NCBI RefSeq assembly: GCF_001908235.1
Contig: NZ_LGHK01000038.1
Coordinates: 1-46,278 of the forward strand
Direction: 5' to 3'
Source of the DNA: Bradyrhizobium sp. NAS96.2
GTDB lineage: Bacteria > Pseudomonadota > Alphaproteobacteria > Rhizobiales > Xanthobacteraceae
DNA length: 46,278 nucleotides
Shown here: piece after piece, positions 25,880 to 34,524 of the stretch
Layout of the letters: each line of letters begins with the position of its first letter
How positions within the stretch are numbered: position 1 is the first letter of the stretch
Program-made: the position numbers and the translations under genes
Notes under the pieces: generated by a model
Told to the model about the DNA's origin: nothing
Seen by the model: the letters and a program-made list of their open reading frames with translations, nothing else
Database searches by the model: none

Positions 25880-26914
25880 TCAGATCCCCGCCTCGTACTT
25901 CTTCAGCGTGGCCTGCAGATCGGCCTCGATCTTCTCCGCATCGCCGCCGGCCTTCTTCACCGCCTCGGCCCAGCTGTCGCGCAGCGGCTTGACCGCCTTC
26001 TTCCATTCGGCGAGCTGATCAGGCGTCAGCGGATAGACCTCATGGCCTTGCAGCGCTTTCATCTTGGTACGGCCGTTGGCTTCGAAATCGGTCCAGGGAT
26101 CGGTGACCTTGGAAGCCCATTCCGGCGTGCAGTGATCGTCGATCACCTTCTTCTGGGCATCCGACATCGCATTATATTTGGCGAGGTTCATGTTGTAGGT
26201 GAACACCGTCGTATAGAGCGGCACGTCCATGTGGTACTTCACCACCTTGTCGATGCCGAACAGGAAGATCGAGCCCCAGGGGAAGGTGATCTCGTCGGCC
26301 ACGCCGCGCTCGATCGCGTCGCGCGATTCCGGCGCGGAGGCCTGCACGTTGGTGCCGCCGAACATCTTCACCATCTCGCCGATGGTGCTTTGCGCGGGCC
26401 GCACCTTGACGCCGGAAAGGTCGCTCGGCAGCACGATCTTCTTCTTGCCGTGCAGCGCGCCCGGATCGTGGATGAAGGCGAAGCAGAGCTTGGTGTCCTT
26501 CATCTCGGTCGGCGCGTATTTGTGGTACCACTCGTTCAGCGCCAGCGTGCCCTTCTTGCCGTCCGAGAACACGAACGGCAGCTGGCCGGCGGCCGCGATC
26601 GGGAAGCGGCCGGGCTGATAGCCGGGATTGACATAGGTGACGTCGGCGATGCCGTCGCGCGCCATGTCGTAATGGTCGAACGCCTTGCCGAGCTGCTCGG
26701 ACGGAAACACGGTGACCTTGATGGTGCCGCCCGATGCCTTCTCGATGTCGGCGGCCCAGGCCTGCGTCGCGGGCACCAGCGGATGCGCCGGCGGGACCCA
26801 GAGCGACACTTTAAGATTGACGGTCTTGTCCTGCGCCACGGCAGGTCCAATGGCAGGGACTGCGGCCGGCACGATGGCGGCTGCCATCAGCAGCGCCAAC
26901 AAACTGTTCCTCAT
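25880..26914 (-). CDS. tarP: TRAP transporter substrate-binding protein (DctP/TarP type)
   Basis: 344 residues from the ATG at 26914 (AGGAGG seven bases upstream; the GTG one codon earlier is too close). The signal peptide ends PAVA before QDKTVNLKVS. DctP marks include WAADIEKASGGTIKVTVFPS, LSGVKVRPAQSTIGEM with the Arg that clamps a substrate carboxylate, and AIERGVADEITFPWG. It delivers a carboxylate, probably a hydroxycinnamate, to the two membrane subunits. It is divergent from pobA, with a likely operator at 26959. Confidence 0.9.
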   Translation of the reverse strand: MRNSLLALLMAAAIVPAAVPAIGPAVAQDKTVNLKVSLWVPPAHPLVPATQAWAADIEKASGGTIKVTVFPSEQLGKAFDHYDMARDGIADVTYVNPGYQPGRFPIAAAGQLPFVFSDGKKGTLALNEWYHKYAPTEMKDTKLCFAFIHDPGALHGKKKIVLPSDLSGVKVRPAQSTIGEMVKMFGGTNVQASAPESRDAIERGVADEITFPWGSIFLFGIDKVVKYHMDVPLYTTVFTYNMNLAKYNAMSDAQKKVIDDHCTPEWASKVTDPWTDFEANGRTKMKALQGHEVYPLTPDQLAEWKKAVKPLRDSWAEAVKKAGGDAEKIEADLQATLKKYEAGI

Positions 26915-26958
26915 CACGTCTCCTCCTCTCCAGGACGGCGGGCTTTGTGCCCGGTCTC

Positions 26959-26996
26959 ATTACTTAACATGTTATCTAATTCGCACGGATATTCAA
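26959..26996 (-). promoter_or_regulatory. tarP promoter with overlapping palindromic operator
   Basis: TAACATGTTA (26965-26974) is a perfect palindrome extending imperfectly to ATTA and TAAT at 26959-26980. On the minus strand TTGAAT (26991-26996), 16 bases, TAACAT (26969-26974) gives a promoter with the palindrome over its -10. The layout matches the couA promoter. Confidence 0.55.
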
Positions 26997-27097
26997 GACG
27001 AAATCCGCCGGGCGGACGCCTCGTCGCACCCGGCCCCTCCGGCATCTTGCGCTGCGGCGAAAGCAGTCCGCGGCAAATCGGCCTTGCCAAACCTGTT

Positions 27098-28354
<1,257 letters not shown>

Positions 28355-28370
28355 GTGCGGATGCCGCCCT

Positions 28371-28455
28371 CGTCATTGCGAGGAGCGATAGCGACGAAGC
28401 AATCCATCTTGCCGCTTGCGGCCGCATGGATTGCTTCGCTACGCTCGCAATGACG
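28371..28455. repeat. Dispersed palindromic repeat C
   Basis: Outer arms CGTCATTGCGAG and CTCGCAATGACG are a perfect 12-bp inverted repeat; inside, GAAGCAATCCATC and GCATGGATTGCTTC form a second stem. A second full copy is at 42138-42221. Confidence 0.85.
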
Positions 28456-28480
28456 GAAGCAAGAACCGCATAGACCTGCC

Positions 28481-28621
28481 ATGCTGACATTGTACTTAGC
28501 ACCAGGCGCGAGCTCGATGGCCGTCCACATCGCTTTGCACGAGATCGGTATCGGCTTCGAAGCCCGGCCGATGTCGTTCGGGCGCAACGACATGCAGGTC
28601 GGCTACGAATTGCCGGCGTGA
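28481..28621 (+). pseudogene. N-terminal fragment of a glutathione S-transferase
   Basis: A 46-codon frame from the ATG at 28481 reads MLTLYLAPGASSMAVHIALH, then EIGIGFEARPMSFGRNDMQ. This is the beginning of a GST thioredoxin fold with the catalytic-Ser region, and it stops after about 46 of the usual 200 residues. Nothing downstream continues it. It is probably the remnant of a deleted GST gene, lying next to repeat C. Confidence 0.6.
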
Positions 28622-28742
28622 CCGGCCGGCGTCGGCGCTTTCAAACATCCGCGCAAATCCCGTTTAAAACTTTGTAGGCGGTGAAACCGTCATGGACATC
28701 GCGTTCAATGGCGTCAACGAAAACGCCATATGCGAGCCAGAG

Positions 28743-29198
28743 ATGACCACCGAAACGCAAGTCGCACCCGACATTCCCCAAGATACCCCGCAAGGCTTCG
28801 AGCCGCTGTTCCGCAAGAGCCCGCTCACCGAGCCGTGGGAGCCGCTTTACCAGAAGAAGACCGAGCGCTCCGTCATCATCGGCCTGCGCCTCGCGAGGCC
28901 GCACACCAACGGCCGCGGCCTGATCCATGGCGGGCTGATCGCAGCGCTTGCCGACAACGCGATGGGCTATAGCTGCGGCCAGGCCACCGGCTGGACCACC
29001 TCGTATGTGACGATCTCGCTCACGGTCGATTTCGTCGGCTCGGCCAATGTCGGGCAATGGCTCGCGATCGAGAGCGATGTGATCAAGACCGGCAGCACGA
29101 TCTGCTTCGCGCAGAGCCTGATCAAGGCCGATGGCGTGACGATCGCGCGCGCCAGCGGCACGTTCCGCGTGGTGCCGAAGAAGCCGCCGGTGAGCTAA
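28743..29198 (+). CDS. PaaI-family (hot-dog) acyl-CoA thioesterase
   Basis: 151 residues from the ATG at 28743; an upstream ATG at 28692 adds 17 residues in less typical sequence, and neither has a strong ribosome site. The core GLIHGGLIAALADNAMGYS, VTISLTVDFVGSANVGQWL and ARASGTFRV is the PaaI/YdiI hot-dog pattern. Members hydrolyse aryl- or acyl-CoA esters, often to recycle CoA from dead-end intermediates in aromatic pathways. It lies downstream of pobA beyond a repeat and a GST remnant, so cotranscription is uncertain. It converges with the LysR gene. Confidence 0.85.
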   Translation: MTTETQVAPDIPQDTPQGFEPLFRKSPLTEPWEPLYQKKTERSVIIGLRLARPHTNGRGLIHGGLIAALADNAMGYSCGQATGWTTSYVTISLTVDFVGSANVGQWLAIESDVIKTGSTICFAQSLIKADGVTIARASGTFRVVPKKPPVS

Positions 29199-29214
29199 GC
29201 GCCTTCGAGCGAAG

Positions 29215-30108
29215 CTAACCGAAATGCCAGTCGGTGATCTCGGTGACGAGATCGATGAAGGTCCGCACCTTCGCCGACAACAGCCGGGATGTCGGGTAGA
29301 CGACATGGATCGGCACCGGCGGCTGTTCGAAGGCGGCGAGCACGATTCGGAGCCGCTTCGCTTTCAGCGATTCGGCGGCCTGGTAGGCCATCACCCGGGT
29401 CAGTCCGCCGTCCTGCTCGGCGTACTGGATGGCGGCGTCCGAGCTGTTGCTGGTGAAGCGCGGCGTCGGGATGATGCGGATTTCCTGGCCGTCTTCCATG
29501 AAGCGCCAGTCCGGCGTCGCGGTCATGGCACCGAACTGGATCGTGTCATGGGAGGTCAAGTCCGCCGGCCGCTTCGGCTCGCCGCGGAGTTTGAGATAGC
29601 CATGCGAGGCCACCACGATGCGGCGCATCTGGCCGACATGCCGCGCCACCAGGGTCGAATCCGGCAGGTGCCCGAGCCTGACCGCGAGGTCGACGCCGTC
29701 TTCGACGAGGTTGATCCGGCGATCCGACAGCCGCAGGTCGACCCCGACATCGGGATAGCGCTTCAGGTAGGCGGAGACGACCGGACTGACGTGCAGCCGC
29801 CCGAAGCCGAACGGGGCCGAGATCACGAGGCGGCCTTCGGGACGGGTGCGCTCGCTCTCCACCGCATCCTCGGCCTCCTCGACGTCGGCGAGGATCCGTC
29901 GCGCCCGCTCTAGATAACGCGAGCCGGCATCGGTCAGCGTCACCTGGCGCGTGGTTCGTTGCAGCAGGCGCGCGCCGAGCCGCTCCTCCAGCGCCGCGAT
30001 CAGCCGGGTGATGGCGGAGGGCGACAGGCCGAGCTTGCGGGCGGCGGGGGCAAACCCCTCGAGGTCCGCCACCGCGACGAAGGCCTGCATGGCATCGATC
30101 CGGTCCAT
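29215..30108 (-). CDS. LysR-family transcriptional regulator
   Basis: 297 residues from the ATG at 30108. The N-terminal winged helix has MDRIDAMQAFVAVADLEGF, then ARKLGLSPSAITRLIAALEE and LLQRTTRQVTLTDAG; an effector domain follows. The wording is typical of the AaeR/DmlR subgroup. It is divergent from the FMN-binding gene at 30215, with an inverted repeat of LysR type between them, so that gene is its likely target. The effector is unknown. Confidence 0.92.
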   Translation of the reverse strand: MDRIDAMQAFVAVADLEGFAPAARKLGLSPSAITRLIAALEERLGARLLQRTTRQVTLTDAGSRYLERARRILADVEEAEDAVESERTRPEGRLVISAPFGFGRLHVSPVVSAYLKRYPDVGVDLRLSDRRINLVEDGVDLAVRLGHLPDSTLVARHVGQMRRIVVASHGYLKLRGEPKRPADLTSHDTIQFGAMTATPDWRFMEDGQEIRIIPTPRFTSNSSDAAIQYAEQDGGLTRVMAYQAAESLKAKRLRIVLAAFEQPPVPIHVVYPTSRLLSAKVRTFIDLVTEITDWHFG

Positions 30109-30112
30109 GGAA

Positions 30113-30133
30113 CTATTGCATAATCGGCAATAG
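30113..30133. promoter_or_regulatory. LysR-type inverted repeat in the divergent promoter
   Basis: CTATTGC, 7 bases, GCAATAG is a perfect inverted repeat and contains the T-N11-A arrangement of LysR boxes. It begins five bases before the lysR start codon and lies 82 bases before the divergent gene, so autorepression is plausible. Confidence 0.65.
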
Positions 30134-30214
30134 TGAAGTGTCAATTCACAAGATTGCTTGCGAACCGGAAACGTCCATCTTGTCGTGGCAGGAGGCCCGT
30201 TTCGGGAGGCCCAG

Positions 30215-30838
30215 ATGTCCGATACCCACACCTATCCGAGCGACGTCGCCTTCACCCCGGCGGTCAAGGCGATTCAGACCCGCAAGGGTTCGCGCGACAC
30301 GTATGCCGAGGTCGAGGCGCACGGCGGCTGGCGCACCGAGATCGACGAGAGCCTCGCAGGCTTCCTCGGCGAGGTGAACAGCTTCTATTTCGCGACCGCC
30401 TCGGCGGACGGACAGCCCTATATCCAGCATCGTGGCGGGCCGAAGGGCTTCATCAAGGTGCTCGACAAGCACACGCTCGCGTTCACCGATTACAGCGGCA
30501 ACCGGCAGTTCATCACGCAAGGAAATCTCTCGGAGAATGCGAAGGCGTATATCTTCGTGATGGACTATGCGCACCGCCGCCGCGTCAAGCTGTGGGGCGA
30601 GGCGCGGGTCGTGGAGGACGATCCGGCGCTGACACGCGCGCTGATGCCGCAAGGCTACCGCGCGCGGCCAGAGCAGGTGATCCTGTTCAAGGTCGCGGCA
30701 TGGGACACCAACTGCCCGCAACACATCCCGCAGAAGTTCGACGCGGCCGACGTCGCACAAGCCCTCGCCTCACGCGACCAGCGCATCGCCGAGCTCGAGG
30801 CGGAGCTCGCCGTATTGCAGGGCGAGCCCGCTCCCTAG
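30215..30838 (+). CDS. Pyridoxamine 5'-phosphate oxidase-like FMN-binding protein
   Basis: 207 residues from the ATG at 30215 (GGGAGG upstream). The split-barrel core has VNSFYFATASADGQPYIQHR near residue 52, GFIKVLDKHTLAFTDYSGNR and MDYAHRRRVKLWGEARVVED. The C-terminus is a helical tail DQRIAELEAELAVLQ with coiled-coil heptads. The family binds FMN and reduces or senses small molecules; a true vitamin B6 role is unlikely for this subgroup. It is probably controlled by the adjacent LysR. Confidence 0.88.
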   Translation: MSDTHTYPSDVAFTPAVKAIQTRKGSRDTYAEVEAHGGWRTEIDESLAGFLGEVNSFYFATASADGQPYIQHRGGPKGFIKVLDKHTLAFTDYSGNRQFITQGNLSENAKAYIFVMDYAHRRRVKLWGEARVVEDDPALTRALMPQGYRARPEQVILFKVAAWDTNCPQHIPQKFDAADVAQALASRDQRIAELEAELAVLQGEPAP

Positions 30839-30910
30839 GCATGATCCGGAAAAGTGTGAAGCGGTTTTCCCTCGCGACAAACGCGGAACGCGTTTGCGCG
30901 GAGATCATGC
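30839..30910. repeat. Dispersed palindromic repeat E
   Basis: Outer arms GCATGATC and GATCATGC; inner hairpin GGAAAAGTGTGAAGCGGTTTTCC; block ACGCGGAACGCGT. It begins on the base after the stop of the FMN-binding gene and lies between convergent genes, where it may act as a terminator. Confidence 0.75.
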
Positions 30911-30935
30911 CCAAACAGGAAAGCGCGATCGCGCT

Positions 30936-31667
30936 TTAAGCTGCCTGCTGCTGCAGCGGAGCCCAGGCGAACTCCGGATAATATTGCTGCATCATCCGGC
31001 CGACATAGGCGGTGAGATTGTCGAACTTCTCGGTGCGCTCGCGCAGCGGCGAATCGAAGAACGGCGTCAGGATCCCGGCCAGCGCGCCGAACGCGGTGGC
31101 ATCCGTGCCGCAAGGTGCGTTGCCCATCAGATAAGGCTTGTCGCCGAGCTGCACCGACAGTGCAAACAGCGAGCGCATGGCGACATCGACGTCCTCGTCG
31201 GGCCCATGGCGGCCAAGTCCGCTGAGCAGATAGTTCTCGGCGACGCGGAACTGGGCGTCCTCGCGCATCTTGTCGCGCAGATGATCGGGCGCGCCGTCGA
31301 AGAAATGCGCGGGTCCCTTGGCGAAATTGGTATCGTCGACCCAGCGCGCGCCGACCAGCGCCCAGTAGACGTGATGTTCGATCATGCGCTCGAAGGCCCA
31401 GGCCTGCGCGCGCGCCTGCAGGCTCAGCGGCGCATCGAAATCGAAGCCGTATTTGCCCTCGATATGGGCGCGGATGAAGGTCGAATCGGCGATCGTCTCG
31501 CCGTCATCGGAAATGAACGGCAGCTGGCCCTTGGGAGAGGCCGGCGGCATCGCCTTCTCCTTCACATAGGCAAGCCCGGCCATCTTGAGCTGGACCTCGG
31601 TCTTGGTCACGAAGGGGCTGATTTCCGGTAGACCGAAGCCCGTGCCAAAGCCAAAAAGCGTAATCAT
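30936..31667 (-). CDS. Glutathione S-transferase family protein (Fax/metaxin-like)
   Basis: 243 residues. The N-terminal thioredoxin-like part has LPEISPFVTKTEVQLKMAGL and PKGQLPFISDDGETIADSTF; the C-terminal helical part has HVYWALVGARW and FALSVQLGDKPYLMGNAPCGTDATAFG. This is the cytosolic Fax/metaxin-related GST subgroup, whose activity is poorly defined. A 24-bp operator-like palindrome (31715-31738) lies 48 bases before its ATG and is shared with the WYL-regulator promoter region. Confidence 0.87.
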   Translation of the reverse strand: MITLFGFGTGFGLPEISPFVTKTEVQLKMAGLAYVKEKAMPPASPKGQLPFISDDGETIADSTFIRAHIEGKYGFDFDAPLSLQARAQAWAFERMIEHHVYWALVGARWVDDTNFAKGPAHFFDGAPDHLRDKMREDAQFRVAENYLLSGLGRHGPDEDVDVAMRSLFALSVQLGDKPYLMGNAPCGTDATAFGALAGILTPFFDSPLRERTEKFDNLTAYVGRMMQQYYPEFAWAPLQQQAA

Positions 31668-31714
31668 ATGAAGCTCCCGATCGCCTGTGGTCGTGAATTG
31701 AAGCTACCTGTCCC

Positions 31715-31738
31715 CTGCTGCCAGCATGGTGTCAGCAG
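31715..31738. promoter_or_regulatory. WYL-regulon operator, site 1 (GST promoter)
   Basis: CTGCTG-CCAGCATGGTGT-CAGCAG, an imperfect 24-bp palindrome with central CATG, 48 bases upstream of the GST start codon. It is nearly identical to site 2 at 32012. It overlaps the last codons of the small gene at 31732. Confidence 0.7.
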
Positions 31739-31965
31739 TAGTGGCATTCACTGCCGAGCGGGGTTGCGGGTGCGAGGCGGCGAACCGCCTCGCGAACCCG
31801 CTTGACCAGCCGTGCCCGCCCATAGGACCAGGCGGCGCCGATCGACTGTGCGACCAGCGCGACCAGGGCCCAGCGCAGGTCTCCGGAGGTGGAGTAGACC
31901 GTGATCATTTGTTCCAGCGCGAAGCTCTGCGCCTGCCTGAAACCGAGTTCATCAAGATTCGTCAT
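31732..31965 (-). CDS. Small hypothetical protein with one hydrophobic segment
   Basis: 77 residues from the ATG at 31965 (AAGGGAAT upstream). The middle segment LRWALVALVAQSIGAAWSY may cross the membrane, and the following RARLVKRVREAVRRL is strongly basic. No family is recognised. It is divergent from the WYL regulator, 47 bases from an operator-like palindrome, and upstream of the GST gene. A regulated partner of that regulator is likely. Confidence 0.65.
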   Translation of the reverse strand: MTNLDELGFRQAQSFALEQMITVYSTSGDLRWALVALVAQSIGAAWSYGRARLVKRVREAVRRLAPATPLGSECHYC

Positions 31966-32011
31966 GGACAAATTCCCTTCACTTGAGGTGTTGTCCTGAT
32001 ATAGCCCCCAC

Positions 32012-32035
32012 CTGCTGCCAACATGCTGTCAGCAG
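32012..32035. promoter_or_regulatory. WYL-regulon operator, site 2 (divergent promoter)
   Basis: CTGCTG-CCAACATGCTGT-CAGCAG, an imperfect 24-bp palindrome 47 bases before the small gene and 101 bases before the regulator gene. It differs from site 1 at only two positions. Confidence 0.7.
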
Positions 32036-32135
32036 CGGTGACAGGGGGCGCGAAAAGCCGACGCGTCGAGACACCGCGAGATCCGTCAAGACAGTCGTCA
32101 AGACAGCTGCAAGAGAGCGACCAAAGAGAACTGCC

Positions 32136-32834
32136 ATGAGACGCGCCGACCGGCTGTTTCAGATCATCCAGGTGCTCCGCCGCACCCGTAAGCCTTTGAC
32201 CGCCGATGCGATCGCAGCCGAGCTCGAGACATCGAAGCGGACGATCTATCGCGACATCGCCAGCCTGATCGAGCAGCGGGTGCCGATCCGCGGCGAGGCC
32301 GGCATGGGCTACATCCTGGAGAAGGGTTTTGACCTGCCGCCCTTGATGCTGACACCCGACGAGATCGAGGCCTGCGTGCTCGGCGCGCAATGGGTGGTCG
32401 GCCACGCCGATCCGGCATTGGCGCGCGCGGCCGAGGACCTGATGGCCAAGATCGCCGAGACCGTGCCCGACCGCTTACGTCCATTCGTGCTGGAGCCGGC
32501 AAGCCGCGCCCGCTCCGCCTGGAACCGGGAGCCCGACCGCATCGACATGGTCAGGACCCGCAGCCAGATCCACGAGGGCAAGAAGATCACGCTCAACTAT
32601 CGCGACGAGCACGGCCGCGACTCTGAGCGCACGATCTGGCCGATCGCGGTCGGCTATCACGAGGCGGTGCGGCTGCTCGCCGCCTGGTGCGAGCTGCGCA
32701 AGGATTTCCGCAGCTTCCGCACCGACCGCGTGGTCACCGCTGTTTACCACGACGAGAAGTATCCGGAGCGGCGCGACCTGCTCAGGGCGCGCTGGCGGCG
32801 CAGCCTGGTCTGGGAAGCACCGAGGGATACCTGA
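32136..32834 (+). CDS. YafY/DeoR-type regulator with WYL domain
   Basis: 232 residues from the ATG at 32136. The N-terminal HTH has MRRADRLFQIIQVLRRTRKP, then LTADAIAAELETSKRTIYRD; the C-terminal WYL-type domain has IHEGKKITLNYRDEHGRDSE and TIWPIAVGYHEAVRLLAAWC. WYL proteins sense ligands and commonly repress a neighbouring gene. The two palindromes at 31715 and 32012 are its probable sites. Its stop overlaps the start of the next gene (ATGA). Confidence 0.88.
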   Translation: MRRADRLFQIIQVLRRTRKPLTADAIAAELETSKRTIYRDIASLIEQRVPIRGEAGMGYILEKGFDLPPLMLTPDEIEACVLGAQWVVGHADPALARAAEDLMAKIAETVPDRLRPFVLEPASRARSAWNREPDRIDMVRTRSQIHEGKKITLNYRDEHGRDSERTIWPIAVGYHEAVRLLAAWCELRKDFRSFRTDRVVTAVYHDEKYPERRDLLRARWRRSLVWEAPRDT

Positions 32835-33169
32835 TGGCCGGCAACGCGATCGACACGGCGGAAGCGAGCCCTTGCCAGTCCTGTGGCGCCTGCTGCAGCT
32901 ATTCGGCGAACTGGCCGCGCTTCACGATCGAGGACGACGCGCAGCTCGACCTGATCCCGGTGCAATTCGTCAACGCGCGGCAATCGGGAATGCGCTGCGA
33001 AGGCGACCGCTGCTCGGCGCTGTCAGGGCGGGTCGGAGAGGCAACGCGCTGCGAGGTCTATGCGGCGCGGCCGGAAGTGTGCCGAACCTGTCTGCCGGGC
33101 GATGCGGAATGTGCGATGGCGCGGCGCCGGCATGGGCTGCCGCTCATCCCGAGCGCGCAGCCGGATTGA
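32834..33169 (+). CDS. YkgJ-family cysteine cluster protein
   Basis: 111 residues beginning at the ATG that overlaps the regulator stop. The metal-binding Cys pattern is visible: SPCQSCGACCSYSANW, then CEGDRCSALSG, then RCEVYAARPEVCRTCLPGD. It resembles the YkgJ/UPF0153 Fe/Zn-chelating cluster family, whose role is unknown. Coupled translation with the WYL regulator suggests a shared response. Confidence 0.8.
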   Translation: MAGNAIDTAEASPCQSCGACCSYSANWPRFTIEDDAQLDLIPVQFVNARQSGMRCEGDRCSALSGRVGEATRCEVYAARPEVCRTCLPGDAECAMARRRHGLPLIPSAQPD

Positions 33170-33176
33170 ACCCGGC

Positions 33177-33584
33177 TTAAGCCGTCACAGTCACCGTCTC
33201 GCTGACGTCCTCGTCGTCGAGCTCGTCATCGACAACGGGCGCGAAGGTCGACAGCGGCTTGGTCGACAGTGTGATGGGCTTGCGGCCACCATGCGACACG
33301 GTCGTCGCGCGAGCCGGCTCACGCGACAGCGCGTAGAGCGTCGACCCGACACGGCCGCCGGAATTGACCAGCTCCCATTCGCTGCAGCTCGACGCGATCG
33401 CCACCGCGAGCGCGTGCAGATGGCTGCGCCGATAGCAGAACAGCGCCAGCCTCGCCCGGACATCGGGCGCGACATTGGCGACCAGCAGTGAAAGCCCGTT
33501 GGGATTGGCGCGGTACATCTGGCCGAGCAGGTCGTCCGCAACTGGGCAGGCATCGTTCTCGAAGGCGTCGCGGCTTGAAAACAT
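33177..33584 (-). CDS. Hypothetical protein
   Basis: 135 residues from the ATG at 33584, preceded by GGGGGAT; an extension to 33620 is less likely. The body LSLLVANVAPDVRARLALFC, YRRSHLHALAVAIASSC and WELVNSGGRVGSTLYALSRE looks like a compact helical domain, followed by a disordered acidic tail DDELDDEDVSETVTVTA. No family is recognised. It converges with the YkgJ-like gene. Confidence 0.6.
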   Translation of the reverse strand: MFSSRDAFENDACPVADDLLGQMYRANPNGLSLLVANVAPDVRARLALFCYRRSHLHALAVAIASSCSEWELVNSGGRVGSTLYALSREPARATTVSHGGRKPITLSTKPLSTFAPVVDDELDDEDVSETVTVTA

Positions 33585-33752
33585 TTGCAAATCCCCCTCG
33601 ATCGGGAAGATGCCGCGCAATCCTCTAACGAAAGGTTAACCACGGCCTCCGGTCGTTGCCGGAGAGGCTTGCCCGTTGCACGCGAATCACATCCGCCCAC
33701 GGCCGGCGGATGGTCGATTGCCTGAAATGAAGCAAGAGGCGTCGCGTGCCGC

Positions 33753-34145
33753 TCAGTTCGCGGCCATGTAGATCGACAGCGCAAAGCCGGTGAGGTGGTG
33801 CAGCGCCTGGTCGACCCCGATCAGGGTCCAGAACCAGGGATGGTGCGCTTCCAGCGTCACGCCGAAATGCGAGGCGCAGTATCCCTTGCAGCGGTCGACG
33901 ATGATGTGGATCACGAAGTCGATGAAGGCGACGTACCAGAACCGCGGCGCCACCACCAGGATCAGCGCCAGCGCGACCGCGAGATGGACCAGGCAATGCG
34001 CGAGCAGCGGCATGGCCCAGCCGGTCTTCTGATCCTTGCCGATCGCCATCCAGGCGTTCTGCAGCATGAAGTCGGCGATGATGTGCTTTGCGGTGAGAAG
34101 CAACATCCATCCCACCAGGGCACCAACCGACACCGACGATGACAT
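33753..34145 (-). CDS. DUF3307 membrane protein
   Basis: 130 residues from the ATG at 34145; TTG codons a few positions upstream are alternatives. The N-terminal word TAKHIIADFMLQNAWMAIGK and following GWAMPLLAHCLVHL, then DFVIHIIVDRCKGY, are typical of DUF3307, a small polytopic membrane family of unknown role. About four hydrophobic segments are visible. It appears monocistronic. Confidence 0.8.
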   Translation of the reverse strand: MSSSVSVGALVGWMLLLTAKHIIADFMLQNAWMAIGKDQKTGWAMPLLAHCLVHLAVALALILVVAPRFWYVAFIDFVIHIIVDRCKGYCASHFGVTLEAHHPWFWTLIGVDQALHHLTGFALSIYMAAN

Positions 34146-34524
34146 GGCAGGAAACAACAAGCTGACGCCCTTTACTTCGATGAATGTGATTGCAAGAAAT
34201 CCGGGTCAGGCCGTCAGCACAATTCCGCAAACCGAAGCGTGTCTCATTTATGACATCTCCGGCGGCGGAATGCACCTGCGGCTCGTCGAAAATCACATTT
34301 GGGTTCGGCCGTCGACAGTGGCGATGGTCATGTCGCAGCGCGGCGCCGGCGAGCCGGGATTAAGGTTACGGCCGGCGGCCGGTTTGCATTCCGCCCGGGG
34401 AAGTATATCGTCGCCCGCACAGGAAATTTTCTTTCTTTTATAGTCATTTACGGATTCACCGGGCAGCGCGGCGCCGTTCCGGCAACCGGCCGTCCCGGAC
34501 GGGTGATGAGCCAGGTGATCAGCC
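34146..34524. other. Intergenic region, possibly holding a PilZ-like fragment
   Basis: 379 bases between divergent genes. A plus-strand frame from 34144 contains EACLIYDISGGGMHLRLVE, which recalls the central D-x-S-x-G-G of PilZ domains, but the arginine motif and the rest of the barrel are missing and no ribosome site is clear. The remainder is unassigned. Confidence 0.3.
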
